Notes: generated by a model not told the origin, from the letters alone. Shown: positions 8,902-18,233, counted from the first letter of the stretch. The stretch: DNA of 64,000 nucleotides from Halanaerobium saccharolyticum subsp. saccharolyticum DSM 6643 (GCF_000350165.1 NZ_CAUI01000005.1:62001-126000); one strand, 5' to 3'. Numbers and translations are program-made.

Positions 8902-9363
8902 ATGAAATTAAATGTAGGAGATAGAATTCCAAATTTAAAATTAAGAGACCATAATGAAGAAGAAGTTACTTTAGATGATTTTGATGGTAAAAATGTATTA
9001 TTATCATTTCATCCTTTAGCCTGGACAAGTGTTTGTCGTGATCAGATGCAGGCTCTAGAAGCAAATTATGAAGAATTCGAAAAAAATGACACAGTTCCTC
9101 TTGGAATTAGTGTTGATCCAATTCCTTCTAAGCGAGCATGGGCAGAAAAGATGGGCTTAGAAAATTTAAGACTTTTATCTGATTTTTGGCCTCATGGAAT
9201 TTTCGCTTCAAAATTGGGGATTTTTATAGAAGATAAAGGAATTTCAGGTCGAGTAAACATCTTAGTGGATGATCAGGGTGAGGTTCTTTGGATCAAAGAA
9301 TATGACATTCCAGAATTACCAGATATGGATGAAGTATTAGATGCTGTAAAAAATAACTCTTAA
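8902..9363 (+). CDS. 1-Cys peroxiredoxin (AhpC/TSA family)
   Basis: This thioredoxin-fold peroxidase reduces H2O2 or organic peroxides. The 153 residues include the peroxidatic site PLAWTSVC with C45. No other cysteine occurs, so a resolving thiol must come from another protein or a low-molecular thiol. The usual Pro/Thr of PxxxTxxC is kept as P38, T42 and C45. AGAGGGGG precedes the ATG at 8902. It has its own promoter, overlapped by a palindrome, which suggests redox or metal control. The physiological electron donor is not shown by the context. Confidence 0.92.
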   Translation: MKLNVGDRIPNLKLRDHNEEEVTLDDFDGKNVLLSFHPLAWTSVCRDQMQALEANYEEFEKNDTVPLGISVDPIPSKRAWAEKMGLENLRLLSDFWPHGIFASKLGIFIEDKGISGRVNILVDDQGEVLWIKEYDIPELPDMDEVLDAVKNNS

Positions 9364-9458
9364 GTTTTATTTTAAATAATAAAGATAGATAGAAATTACT
9401 GTTATTCAGTAAATAGAGTAAGAAGTTCACAACTAATTTATTCTAAAAATTAAATTTT

Positions 9459-9510
9459 AAGAGCAAGTAAATTCCCTGTTTGCTATAAGCAGGGTTTTTT
9501 GCTTGCTCTT
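9459..9510 (+). terminator. Nested terminator stem-loops after the peroxiredoxin gene
   Basis: An inner hairpin, CCCTG/CAGGG (9474-9494), is followed by TTTTTT. An outer 9-base stem, AAGAGCAAG (9459-9467) with CTTGCTCTT (9502-9510), encloses both. The inner part is a normal terminator; the outer arm overlaps the -35 region of the next promoter. Confidence 0.75.
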
Positions 9511-9528
9511 TGTTATTTATGTTATAAT
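9499..9528 (+). promoter_or_regulatory. Promoter of the DUF456 gene
   Basis: TTGCTT (9499-9504) and TATAAT (9523-9528) are 18 bases apart. The -35 box lies in the descending arm of the preceding stem-loop. Confidence 0.5.
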
Positions 9529-9624
9529 TAAATTTAGCTTGATAAAGACTAAAATAAAATTATAATGTATAAATCAAAATTGTTAGAAATTAAACTATAA
9601 ATTATACAATAAGGAGTGGAAAAA

Positions 9625-10104
9625 TTGGATATATTTTTAATAATTATGGTTCTGATTTTATTTGCAGTGGAGATTGCTGCAATATTTTTACCAGTTTTAC
9701 CTGACTCTGTTTTTTTCTGGGCAGCTGTTATTTTATTTAGAGTAATTAAAACAGGAATAAGTTATTCTCCATATTTTTGGACTGGAGCAATTTTAATAAC
9801 AGTGCTTATATTTTTCGCAGATTATCTAGCAAATGCTTATTTCATTAAAAAACGTGGTGGAAGTAACAGAACTATATTTGCAGCTGTTTTTGGCATGCTG
9901 TTTGGAACAATATTTCTAGGTCCTTTAGGATTTATAATTGCGCCATTTATATTAATTTTTGTTACAGAATATTGGCAGAGTAGAAATAAAGAAAATTCAT
10001 TTAAACTTGCATTAGGAAGTATTTTTGCATTTTTAACTAGTACAGCTGTTAGATTAAGTATGCAGATTTTTTTAATGATCTGGTTTTTTATTGAAATATA
10101 TTAA
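9625..10104 (+). CDS. DUF456 family membrane protein
   Basis: This small integral membrane protein of about 159 residues has four or five hydrophobic segments. Its repeated Gly-rich helices (GMLFGTIFLGPLGFIIAPF) typify DUF456. I take TTG at 9625 as start because AAGGAG (9611-9616) lies 8 bases before it. A GTG at 9616 would sit inside that ribosome site. The family function is unknown. The gene has its own promoter and lies apart from its neighbours. Confidence 0.82.
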   Translation: MDIFLIIMVLILFAVEIAAIFLPVLPDSVFFWAAVILFRVIKTGISYSPYFWTGAILITVLIFFADYLANAYFIKKRGGSNRTIFAAVFGMLFGTIFLGPLGFIIAPFILIFVTEYWQSRNKENSFKLALGSIFAFLTSTAVRLSMQIFLMIWFFIEIY

Positions 10105-10200
10105 ATCTTAAATTGCAATATCAAATTGAGATATAAGCAAAAAAATAATGATTCAACTTAACATGATATTTATATAAATAGTTAAAGGAGGAGGCTGACA

Positions 10201-12183
10201 GTGTATAAAATTTATAGTGGAAGCACAGGCAGTGGTAAAAGCTCAAAATTAAAAGCTGACTATCAGAAATTAGCTTCTGAAATTGGCAGTGAAAAAATAT
10301 TATTATTTTTAAATTCTGCTCGTTCTGTCAGTCAATTTAGAGAAGAAATTAATTTGAAAATGATTGGCAACTTAAATGTTTATACTTATTTTGGTTTTGT
10401 AAATCAACAGCTGAATAAACATTGGCCAGCTGTAGAAAGAAAATATAGTGGGGAAAATCAAGTCATTGAGCCAACTTTTATGAACATAGAGACTTCTCAT
10501 TTTTTGATGAGCAATTATGTTGCAAAATATAGAAAAGATAAAGCTTATTTTCGCAATATTAAAGCCAGGCCAGTTCAAATTGCGGTACAGCTAATTGATA
10601 ATTTAAATCTAGCTGCTTTTAATATGCTTGATTTTGAAGAGTTACAGCGGCGATTACTGAGCTGGACTCAAAATGATGATCAAAGAAAAGAATATGCTGA
10701 ACAATCAATAGAAATCATGAAGACCTTTAGAAATTTTTCTCTAAACTATAGACTGTTTGATTATTCAGCTGCAATAACTTTATTTAATAAATTTTTGCTG
10801 GCAGATACAGAATATCTAAATGATTTAAATAATAAATATCAATATCTATTAGTAGATGACTTAGAAAAAGTTGTTCCTGCTGGACAAAACTTAATAAAAA
10901 CTTTAACTAAATTTAATTTGCAGGGAATTTTCACTTTTAATGAAAGTGGTGGTTTTAACAGATTTTTTGGTGGTAACCCTGCCTCAGCAAAAAAGAAATT
11001 TTTTAATTCAGAAGCAGAAATAATTAAATTAGAAAAAAGTTATACAGCTGCAAAATCAAGTAGTAAATTGGCAGCAGAAATAAAAGAAGTAGTAAAAGAA
11101 AGAAGATCAAATTTAGTGCAGTCAAAACTTTTGTTAGAAGAAATAGATAATGAATTAAGAGGAGAGATGTTGATTAATGTTGGCAAAAAAATTATTTCTC
11201 TGCTTAAAAAAGGGGTTAAGGCTGATGAGATAGCTATTATTTCTCCTAAAATTGATAAAGTATTAAGTTTTAGTTTAGAACAGATTTTAGAGAAAAATGG
11301 TTATCAATTAAGTAATTTTAACCGTTCTAAACGTTTAATAGACATTCCTTTTGCTAGGGCTCTTTTGATTTTATATTTGTTTCATTGTGGAAGGACAAAT
11401 ATTGTTGGAGTTTCCTCATTACAGCAGGCTCTTTCTCTGCTTTTGGAACTAGATCCTTTACGCTCTTATATACTAGCAGAAGAAATTGCAGCTTCTGGAA
11501 TGAAATTTATTGATCTTGATCAATCTAATCTAAGAGAGAAGATCAATTTTCAGTCTGCAGAGAAATATGATTATTTAAAAGAATGGCTGCATGATAAAAA
11601 AGAAGAAGAGAAATTAGAAATAGAAGATTTTTTTCAATTAGTTTTTAGTGAACTATTGGCACCTTTAAATCCTTCTCAAGAGGATATTTTTGCCTGTAGA
11701 CAGATGATTGAATCAGTTGCTCGTTTTCATCAAGCAGTAGAAAACTTTCATCACGAAAAAGAGGATTTAAGTGAACGGTATATAAATATGATTTATGAAG
11801 GAACTTTAGCTGCCGAAACACTCTTTAAAGGTCAAGAAAAAGAAAAGGGTGTTATACTGGCTTCCCCTTATAAATTTTTGTTTTCTCCAGAACTAAGTGG
11901 TGTTGATTATTTATTTTTACTTGATATTTCAAGTAGTGATTGGATGCAGAGTATTGCAAAAGAATTAGTTAATCCCTATATTTATACTGAACAATGGCAG
12001 CAGAGTAAAGTATGGGATGATCTGGTTGATCAGCAAATTCGACTAAATCAGCTTAGCGATTTTTTGATAAGTCTAATTTATAAAGTGAAAAAAGGTATAT
12101 ATATAGCAGATAGTTTTTTAAACAGCAGTGGTAGAGAGCAGGAAGGACCACTTTATCGCTGGTTTGATGTGAGAGGAGAGTAA
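10201..12183 (+). CDS. AddB-like protein of a three-gene helicase-nuclease module
   Basis: This 660-residue protein has the layout of AddB: a UvrD-like fold with Walker A GSTGSGKSS (7-15) and a Walker B-like LLVDD (216-220), but no recognisable later helicase motifs, so it is probably not an active helicase. It lacks the C-terminal nuclease and Fe-S cysteines of true AddB. Those features sit in the third gene of the set. It starts with GTG after AGGAGGAGG. The next gene begins 2 bases after the stop, so the proteins likely form one complex for processing DNA ends. Similarity to AddB is remote. Confidence 0.65.
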   Translation: MYKIYSGSTGSGKSSKLKADYQKLASEIGSEKILLFLNSARSVSQFREEINLKMIGNLNVYTYFGFVNQQLNKHWPAVERKYSGENQVIEPTFMNIETSHFLMSNYVAKYRKDKAYFRNIKARPVQIAVQLIDNLNLAAFNMLDFEELQRRLLSWTQNDDQRKEYAEQSIEIMKTFRNFSLNYRLFDYSAAITLFNKFLLADTEYLNDLNNKYQYLLVDDLEKVVPAGQNLIKTLTKFNLQGIFTFNESGGFNRFFGGNPASAKKKFFNSEAEIIKLEKSYTAAKSSSKLAAEIKEVVKERRSNLVQSKLLLEEIDNELRGEMLINVGKKIISLLKKGVKADEIAIISPKIDKVLSFSLEQILEKNGYQLSNFNRSKRLIDIPFARALLILYLFHCGRTNIVGVSSLQQALSLLLELDPLRSYILAEEIAASGMKFIDLDQSNLREKINFQSAEKYDYLKEWLHDKKEEEKLEIEDFFQLVFSELLAPLNPSQEDIFACRQMIESVARFHQAVENFHHEKEDLSERYINMIYEGTLAAETLFKGQEKEKGVILASPYKFLFSPELSGVDYLFLLDISSSDWMQSIAKELVNPYIYTEQWQQSKVWDDLVDQQIRLNQLSDFLISLIYKVKKGIYIADSFLNSSGREQEGPLYRWFDVRGE

Positions 12184-12185
12184 TA

Positions 12186-14387
12186 ATGGATTTTAAACCG
12201 AGGCCTGGGCAGAAAGAGGTATTAGAATATCAAAATGGACAGCTTGCTGTTCCAGCTGTTCCAGGGGCAGGTAAGACAACAGTTCTTGCTCATCTGGCAG
12301 CAGAATTAATTGACACAAAATTAAAGAATGATCAAAAAATATTAATTGTAACATATATGAATTCAGCTGTAGCAAATTTTCGCAAAAGAATTGGAGATTT
12401 TTTAGCAGCAAAAGGACTGCCAAGAAGTCGAGGCTACAGTGTTAAAACGCTTCATTCACTTGCTTTAGGAATTATTAAAGAAAAACCTGAAGCAAGACTA
12501 ATAAATCAAGAGTTTGAATTAATTGAATCAGGCAAACGTTATCGTTGGATTAAAGATCTATGTCGTAAATGGGCAGGAGAAAATAATGAACTATTAAAGC
12601 AATTTTTTAATTTAGAAAAAAATAGTTATAGATTTGATAAATACTTAAAAAAATGGGAAGAAGAAGACTTTCCAGCTTTTGTGGCCTCAATGATTTCATA
12701 TTTTAAACTTAAGCTGCTTGAGGGAGAAGAATTAAAAAATATGGTTAAATACTCAAATCTTAAATCTGCAAATATTTTGACTCCAGCAGCAGAGATATTT
12801 TCGGAATATGAATTTAGAATGGCTCAGGCAGGACTTTTAGATTTTGATGACCTGGTTCAGCAGAGCTTGAAACTCCTAAAGGAAGATAATGAATTTGCTG
12901 AACGAATTGCTGCTCAGTATGCATATGTGTTTGAAGATGAAGCTCAAGATTCAAATCAAGCCCAGGAGGAAATGCTTTATCTGCTTGCTGGAGAAGAAAA
13001 TAATTTGGTTAGAGTTGGAGACAGTAATCAGGCAATTACAGGTACATTTACTCTTTCAGATCCAGATATTTTTCGAAGCTACTGTAAAAAAGAGGGAGTT
13101 AGGGTTGAAACTATGGCAGTTTCGAGCCGCAGCAGTCAAGATATTATTGATCTAGCAAATTATCTTGTTGACTGGAGTCAAGAAGAGTTTTCTGATAGAG
13201 AGATAGATCCTCTAGAAGCTAAGTATATAAAAGCAGCTGCTGTTGATGATCCAGCACCTAACCCTCAGCCTAAAGATTATAGAATAGGAAGTAAAGCTTT
13301 TAAAGATTGGAAAACAGAAAAAAAATTTATAGCAAAACAGGCATTACGGAAAGCAGAAGAAAACAATAAAGAAACAACAGCTGTATTAATGCCAACAGGC
13401 TGGCAGCTGGAAGAAATAGCAAGAGAAATTAATAAGTTGGGCGGGGAATTTCAAATTGCTGGCAGCAGTTCTAAGGATGTTTTTTTAACAGAGTTAGAGG
13501 TTATTTTAAAATTTTTGACTTCTCCAGCTGCATCTGATAATTTAAAACTAGTTTTTATTGAAATTTTTGGAAAAGAAAAACCAGAACTAAATCAAATACT
13601 AGAAGAAATTTTAGAAGATAATCAGAATCATGAAATTATTTTCCCCTTATCAGGTTTGAATAGAGATAACTTTGACTTAGAATTTAGAAAAAGAGAAATT
13701 TTTGAAGAATTTTTTAAAAGTTTAACACAAATTCAGGGTTGGCTTGAAGCTTCGATGGAATTACCTCCTGATGAACTTGTTTTATTTTTGGCAGAAAGAA
13801 TCGGTCTTACAGGGAAAAAACTTGCTCTGGCCCAAAACTTAGCTTTAGAGTTTGGTAGACTTTTAAACGAAAACCCAGCCTGGAGATTAGATCAATTAAC
13901 TGCAGAACTTCCAGAAATAAGAGACCGAATTAAACAGTTTGCTGAAACATTAACTGAAATGGAGGGGTTTGAGTCTAAGCCTGATCAGGTGACTCTATCT
14001 ACTCTTCATAAAGCTAAAGGTATGGAATGGGATACCGTTTTTATTGGTAGTTTAACTTCAAGTCATTTTCAACATGATAATGATGACTATTTTATGGGAG
14101 AAAAATTTTATTTAAATGAAGAAATAAAAAATCCTAAAGCCTCAGCGAGAGCGGAATTAGAATATATTTTAAATGAGAAAAAAGAGAGAAATGCTGATTA
14201 TAAAGCTAGACAAAAATTGATAGCTGAAAGAGTGCGTCTTCTTTATGTTGGAATTACTCGTGCGCGGCGAAATCTTTTTTTAAGTACTCATAAAAAACAT
14301 GGTAAGTGGGAAAAAGATCCTGCGTTTATTTTTAGTTCTTTAAAAAAATTTATTGATGAAAAAAAGAGCAGCAGTCGAAAGGAGTAA
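12186..14387 (+). CDS. UvrD/Rep-family DNA helicase of the three-gene module
   Basis: This is a superfamily 1A 3'-5' DNA helicase of 733 residues. Motif I is VPGAGKTT (25-32), motif II EDEAQD (about 249-254), motif III GDSNQAI, motif V TLHKAKGMEWDTVF and motif VI LLYVGITRARRNL (about 684). The N-terminal PRPGQKEVL acts as the Q motif. Compared with PcrA elsewhere in this window it is more divergent, notably VPAVPGAGKTT in place of the usual GAGSGKT, and VGDSNQAITG. It has no C-terminal nuclease domain, unlike AddA. It lies 2 bases after the AddB-like gene and 5 bases before the nuclease-like gene. Confidence 0.88.
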   Translation: MDFKPRPGQKEVLEYQNGQLAVPAVPGAGKTTVLAHLAAELIDTKLKNDQKILIVTYMNSAVANFRKRIGDFLAAKGLPRSRGYSVKTLHSLALGIIKEKPEARLINQEFELIESGKRYRWIKDLCRKWAGENNELLKQFFNLEKNSYRFDKYLKKWEEEDFPAFVASMISYFKLKLLEGEELKNMVKYSNLKSANILTPAAEIFSEYEFRMAQAGLLDFDDLVQQSLKLLKEDNEFAERIAAQYAYVFEDEAQDSNQAQEEMLYLLAGEENNLVRVGDSNQAITGTFTLSDPDIFRSYCKKEGVRVETMAVSSRSSQDIIDLANYLVDWSQEEFSDREIDPLEAKYIKAAAVDDPAPNPQPKDYRIGSKAFKDWKTEKKFIAKQALRKAEENNKETTAVLMPTGWQLEEIAREINKLGGEFQIAGSSSKDVFLTELEVILKFLTSPAASDNLKLVFIEIFGKEKPELNQILEEILEDNQNHEIIFPLSGLNRDNFDLEFRKREIFEEFFKSLTQIQGWLEASMELPPDELVLFLAERIGLTGKKLALAQNLALEFGRLLNENPAWRLDQLTAELPEIRDRIKQFAETLTEMEGFESKPDQVTLSTLHKAKGMEWDTVFIGSLTSSHFQHDNDDYFMGEKFYLNEEIKNPKASARAELEYILNEKKERNADYKARQKLIAERVRLLYVGITRARRNLFLSTHKKHGKWEKDPAFIFSSLKKFIDEKKSSSRKE

Positions 14388-14392
14388 AATAA

Positions 14393-15190
14393 ATGTCTTT
14401 TAAAACTTTAAACGATTTATATTTTTCTCAGTCTGCTCTTTCTATTTTCAAAAACTGCCGCCGGCGTTTTAGATATCGATATCTAGACGGATTGTATTGG
14501 CCAGCTGAATGGGGAATGAACGAAGAAGTTAAAAATGATTTAAGACAGGGAAGGCAATTCCATCTTTTAGCAGAAAGATATTATAGCAAAACTATGGGAG
14601 AAACAGTTTTGAGTTCTAAGCAGCCTTTACAGTCCTGGATAAATAGATTGAAATCTTTTGCCAGAGCTGAAAATGTTGTTTCAGCAGAACAAGAGCTTCG
14701 TTATCAAAAGGATAACTTAAAATTGTTAGCTAAATATGATCTTTTAAAATATAATAAATCTTTAAAAAAATTTATTATTTTTTATTGGAAAACAGATAAA
14801 AAAAGTTTATATGAAAAAGATATTGAAAATTCTATGCAAAGTCGTTTTTATTTGTATCTATTATTTGAAACTGGCTATGACTATTTTGCTGCTGAATATG
14901 AGCTTGAAAATATGCCAGAACTTATCTACTGGAATCCACGCTATCCAAAGCAGAAAATAAGGATAGAATATAATATTGATGAATTTAAGAAAGATAAAAG
15001 TTATTTTGAAAAATTAATTAACCAAATCTTAAAAGAAGATAAATTTCCATTAACAGAGGAATTAAACAAATGTCAATTTTGCGAATATAGACCAATCTGT
15101 AGGGGTAAAAAAACAGAGAAAAAGGAAATAATAGAAGATGATTTGGATTTAAATCTTGACTGGGAAGCAGTCGAAGAAATAGAATTTTAA
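14393..15190 (+). CDS. RecB-like PD-(D/E)XK protein with Fe-S cysteines and altered active site
   Basis: This protein of 265 residues belongs to the RecB/AddB/Cas4 nuclease superfamily. Cysteines C22 and C227-X2-C-X5-C236 match the four-cysteine [4Fe-4S] staple of AddB and Cas4. The nuclease core has H57 (GRQFHLLAERYY), D116 (AKYDLLKY) and K133 in the FYWKT motif. The usual motif is DxK, but the position of the catalytic Asp is Tyr131. The D116-to-131 distance fits RecB. The protein may thus be catalytically dead, or use a nearby acid such as D135. It completes the AddAB-like cassette. Confidence 0.75.
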   Translation: MSFKTLNDLYFSQSALSIFKNCRRRFRYRYLDGLYWPAEWGMNEEVKNDLRQGRQFHLLAERYYSKTMGETVLSSKQPLQSWINRLKSFARAENVVSAEQELRYQKDNLKLLAKYDLLKYNKSLKKFIIFYWKTDKKSLYEKDIENSMQSRFYLYLLFETGYDYFAAEYELENMPELIYWNPRYPKQKIRIEYNIDEFKKDKSYFEKLINQILKEDKFPLTEELNKCQFCEYRPICRGKKTEKKEIIEDDLDLNLDWEAVEEIEF

Positions 15191-15253
15191 TTATTTTTTA
15201 AAAATAATATTAAATTATTATAAATAAATTTAGAAAATGGGGTGAGTTTATAG

Positions 15254-15273
15254 AATAAACTTAAAAGTTTATT
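15254..15273. repeat. Perfect palindrome before an unknown membrane-protein gene
   Basis: AATAAACTT and AAGTTTATT pair across AA. The palindrome lies between a GGGGTGAG sequence (15238-15245) and the ATG at 15283. Confidence 0.5.
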
Positions 15274-15282
15274 CATAAATTT

Positions 15283-15861
15283 ATGTTTGAAGAGCAAGAC
15301 GATTATCAGCTGCGCTATATTTATCATACTAATCACCATAATAATGCTTATTTAATTGAGCTTAATTTAGATAAATACAACGATCTTTTTAATAGCTGGG
15401 ATGGTTCTGAGCTTGACCGTAAAGAACTTGATCCTGAGCTAAGTCAATTTTTAGAAAGAGCAAGCTATGAGCTGCCGATAAAAGAAAAGGTAGAACTTTG
15501 TTTTTATTTACCTGAAGGTAAGAAAAATAAAAAAATGGAAGCAGACTCTAAAGCAACAATTAAAAACAATTTTAGGATGAATCTATTTTTTATTAATCAA
15601 AACTTAAAAAATAATAATAAAAAGATAGCTACTTATATTTTAATGGGTATTTTATTTTTGCTTACAGCTTATTTAATCCCTGAGAGCAAAGATTTGTCAC
15701 TTCTTATTTCATTATTGATGGAAGGCTTATTTGTAGGGGGCTGGGTCTTTTTATGGGAGGCTTTTTCGATTTTCTTTTTTGGTAGTCGGGAACTTAAAGA
15801 TAAGAAAAAAAGATATTTTCGATATCTAGAATCAGAAATATTTTTTAAATATACAGATTGA
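15283..15861 (+). CDS. Conserved-looking membrane protein of unknown function
   Basis: The protein has 192 residues. The soluble N-terminal part (1-110) contains a rather conserved-looking segment, LNLDKYNDLFNSWD, followed by KELDPELSQFLE. Two hydrophobic helices (about 120-138 and 143-165) with GLFVGGWVFLWEAFS follow, then a basic cytoplasmic tail. Proteins of this layout occur as uncharacterised genes in other bacteria, from memory. The ATG at 15283 has no ribosome site directly before it; an in-frame stop at 15262 rules out an earlier start except ATT. It lies between the nuclease module and recJ, which ends up 10 bases downstream. Confidence 0.7.
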   Translation: MFEEQDDYQLRYIYHTNHHNNAYLIELNLDKYNDLFNSWDGSELDRKELDPELSQFLERASYELPIKEKVELCFYLPEGKKNKKMEADSKATIKNNFRMNLFFINQNLKNNNKKIATYILMGILFLLTAYLIPESKDLSLLISLLMEGLFVGGWVFLWEAFSIFFFGSRELKDKKKRYFRYLESEIFFKYTD

Positions 15862-15871
15862 GAGGTTAAAT

Positions 15872-18166
15872 ATGAAAATAAATAAAGCTGAAGAATTTGA
15901 GCCAAATAAAGAATTAGTTGAATATTTAGGAAGCAAAGAAATTGCTTGTTTGGCTGAAAAAAGAGGTTTGAAATCTATAGAAAAATTGATAAGCTTTATT
16001 GAACCAGAAAGATATTCGCCTTTAAATTTAAAAGATTTTCCAAAAATAACAGCGATTGTAGATTTTATTTTAGAACACATTGAAAAAGAAAGTAATATTT
16101 TAATCTATGGAGACTATGATGTAGATGGGATTAGTTCTACCTCGATTTTAGTTGGAGCACTTCGTTGTTTGAGTAATAATATTAGTTATCATATTCCTGA
16201 TCGTTTTAAAGAAGGTTATGGTCTTAATAAAGAGGTATTAGCTTCATATCAGGATGAAATCGACCTAGTTATCAGTTGTGACTGTGGTATCAGTAATTTT
16301 GATGAAGTTAAGTTTGCAAAAGAATTGGGAATGGATTTTGTGGTGACTGATCATCATGACTTACCGGAACAATTACCACCGGCAGACTATGTAATTTCTC
16401 CTAGGCTATTGCCAGAAGATCATCAGGGGTATTGGTTACCTGGAGCTGGGATGGCTTATTTTTTAATAAAGGCAGTCTTTGAAAAAGCAGGGAAAAAAGG
16501 AGAAGAAAAAAAATATCTAGATCTATTATTGCTGGCAATAATAGCTGATGTAGTTCCTTTAAAAGGAGAAAATCGTTATTTATTTAAAACAGGCTTAACA
16601 AAATTAAAAAATACAGATCGAATAGGTTTAAAAGCTCTTTATAATGAGCTTGATATTAACCCACTGGAAATTAATGAAAAAACACTGGGTTTTCAAATAG
16701 GTCCTTTGTTAAATTCTGCTGGTAGAATTGATAGTGCAGAAAAAGGATTGAAGTTACTTTTGGCAGAGGATAAAAGTACAGCTGCCGGTCTGGCAGCAGA
16801 ATTAAATCAAATTAATCAGCATCGAAAAGAAATTAGTCAAAAAATATATTTAGAGATAGAAAAAAAAATTAATCCCCAGCAGAGAAAAGCAGTGATTAGT
16901 TATGATTCTGATTGGCATCAGGGAGTAATTGGAATTGCTGCAGGAAGAATAACTGAGAATTTTCAGGTCCCAGCAGTTTTGATGACTTCTAATCAACAGA
17001 GTGGACTAATAACAGGTTCAGCTCGTTCAATTGCTGGAATAAATATTAACAACATAATTTCTGAGTGTTCTGATCTTTTAGAAAAAAACGGTGGTCATGC
17101 TGCTGCAGCAGGATTTTCATTAAAAAAAGACAGGTTGGAAAAATTCAAATTAAGACTGCAGAGATTAATCGACCAGGAACTGGCTAAAATTGATTCTGAA
17201 CTGGAAATTAAAACTGATTTAAATTTAAAACTAAGTGAGATTACGCAAGATTTTTATCAGAAACTGAGGCTTTTCGCCCCTTTTGGTGAGGCAAATCCTG
17301 AACCCTTATTTTATCTGGAAAGTGATATTTTAAGCAGCCGTAAAATTTCTGCTGGTAGACACCAGCGACTTATTTTAGGTAACCAAAACAATAAAATAAC
17401 TGCTCTTTGGTGGTGGGCTGGGGAAATTGAAAATCATTATACTCAGAAAATAGCCTGTAAACTAACAGAAAATATTTATCGAGGCAACAAAAGTTTGCAG
17501 CTTGAAATTAAAGCTTTAGAGCCAAAAAAAAATTCAGATCAAGATTTTAAAATAAATGAAGAAACTAAAAATAAAATTAAAGTAGTTGATTGGAGAAATA
17601 AAGATTTAAGCAAAATTAAAACTGGGGTTAAGAATACAGTTTATTTCGCTGAGGGATTAAAAGAATATGATTTTTATCCACTTATAAATCGTAATTATTG
17701 TAGAGAAGCAAAAAATATAGTTTTGATCACAATTCCACATTCTATCTCAGTTTTAAAAGAAATTATAATTTTAACTGGTGCTGAAAAAATAATTTTAATA
17801 AATTCTAAAACTGAAACTAAAAAATTAAAAGAATTTTTAAATAATTTTTTGTCTTTAGTTAAATATAGTCTTCAAGAAAAAAATGGTATTTTCAATTTAG
17901 AGCAGGCAGCTATAGCTCTTGAGACAGCTAAGATCACAATAAAAAGAGCTTTGGAGTTTTTAAGAGCAGAAGCTATGATCAGTTATGAATATTTATCATA
18001 TCAGGAGCTTATAATTACAAAAGGGGGAGAAAAAGACGCAGGAAAATCTAATTTAAGCAGAAAAAATTTGGAAAAACTTTTAAAAGAAAGCTCTGCTTTC
18101 AGAAGGTTTATCAAAAATACTGAAATAACAAAAATAGAAAAATTGATTAATAGAAAGCTCAATTAG
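15872..18166 (+). CDS. recJ: Single-stranded-DNA-specific exonuclease RecJ
   Basis: This 5'-3' exonuclease acts on single-stranded DNA in recombination and mismatch or base repair. DHH-family motifs are present: YGDYDVDGISSTSIL (motif I, about residues 78-92), SCDCGIS (II), VVTDHHDLP (III), and the DHHA1 motif GGHAAAAGFS. An OB-fold follows (FAPFGEANPEP start). The extra C-terminal region after about residue 560 makes 764 residues, like the long Bacillus RecJ. GAGAGG precedes the ATG. It sits next to the AddAB-like genes, extending a DNA-repair neighbourhood. Confidence 0.96.
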   Translation: MKINKAEEFEPNKELVEYLGSKEIACLAEKRGLKSIEKLISFIEPERYSPLNLKDFPKITAIVDFILEHIEKESNILIYGDYDVDGISSTSILVGALRCLSNNISYHIPDRFKEGYGLNKEVLASYQDEIDLVISCDCGISNFDEVKFAKELGMDFVVTDHHDLPEQLPPADYVISPRLLPEDHQGYWLPGAGMAYFLIKAVFEKAGKKGEEKKYLDLLLLAIIADVVPLKGENRYLFKTGLTKLKNTDRIGLKALYNELDINPLEINEKTLGFQIGPLLNSAGRIDSAEKGLKLLLAEDKSTAAGLAAELNQINQHRKEISQKIYLEIEKKINPQQRKAVISYDSDWHQGVIGIAAGRITENFQVPAVLMTSNQQSGLITGSARSIAGININNIISECSDLLEKNGGHAAAAGFSLKKDRLEKFKLRLQRLIDQELAKIDSELEIKTDLNLKLSEITQDFYQKLRLFAPFGEANPEPLFYLESDILSSRKISAGRHQRLILGNQNNKITALWWWAGEIENHYTQKIACKLTENIYRGNKSLQLEIKALEPKKNSDQDFKINEETKNKIKVVDWRNKDLSKIKTGVKNTVYFAEGLKEYDFYPLINRNYCREAKNIVLITIPHSISVLKEIIILTGAEKIILINSKTETKKLKEFLNNFLSLVKYSLQEKNGIFNLEQAAIALETAKITIKRALEFLRAEAMISYEYLSYQELIITKGGEKDAGKSNLSRKNLEKLLKESSAFRRFIKNTEITKIEKLINRKLN

Positions 18167-18233
18167 AAAGAGCTGTATTTGATTAAAATTAAAGATTTCT
18201 TGACAATAAGCTTTTGATAAAAGGAGTAGGCAA

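Noticed and set aside
12889-13155. Alternative plus-strand frame of 88 residues inside the UvrD-like gene
   Set aside because: It covers helicase motif II/III in another frame; no independent ribosome site.
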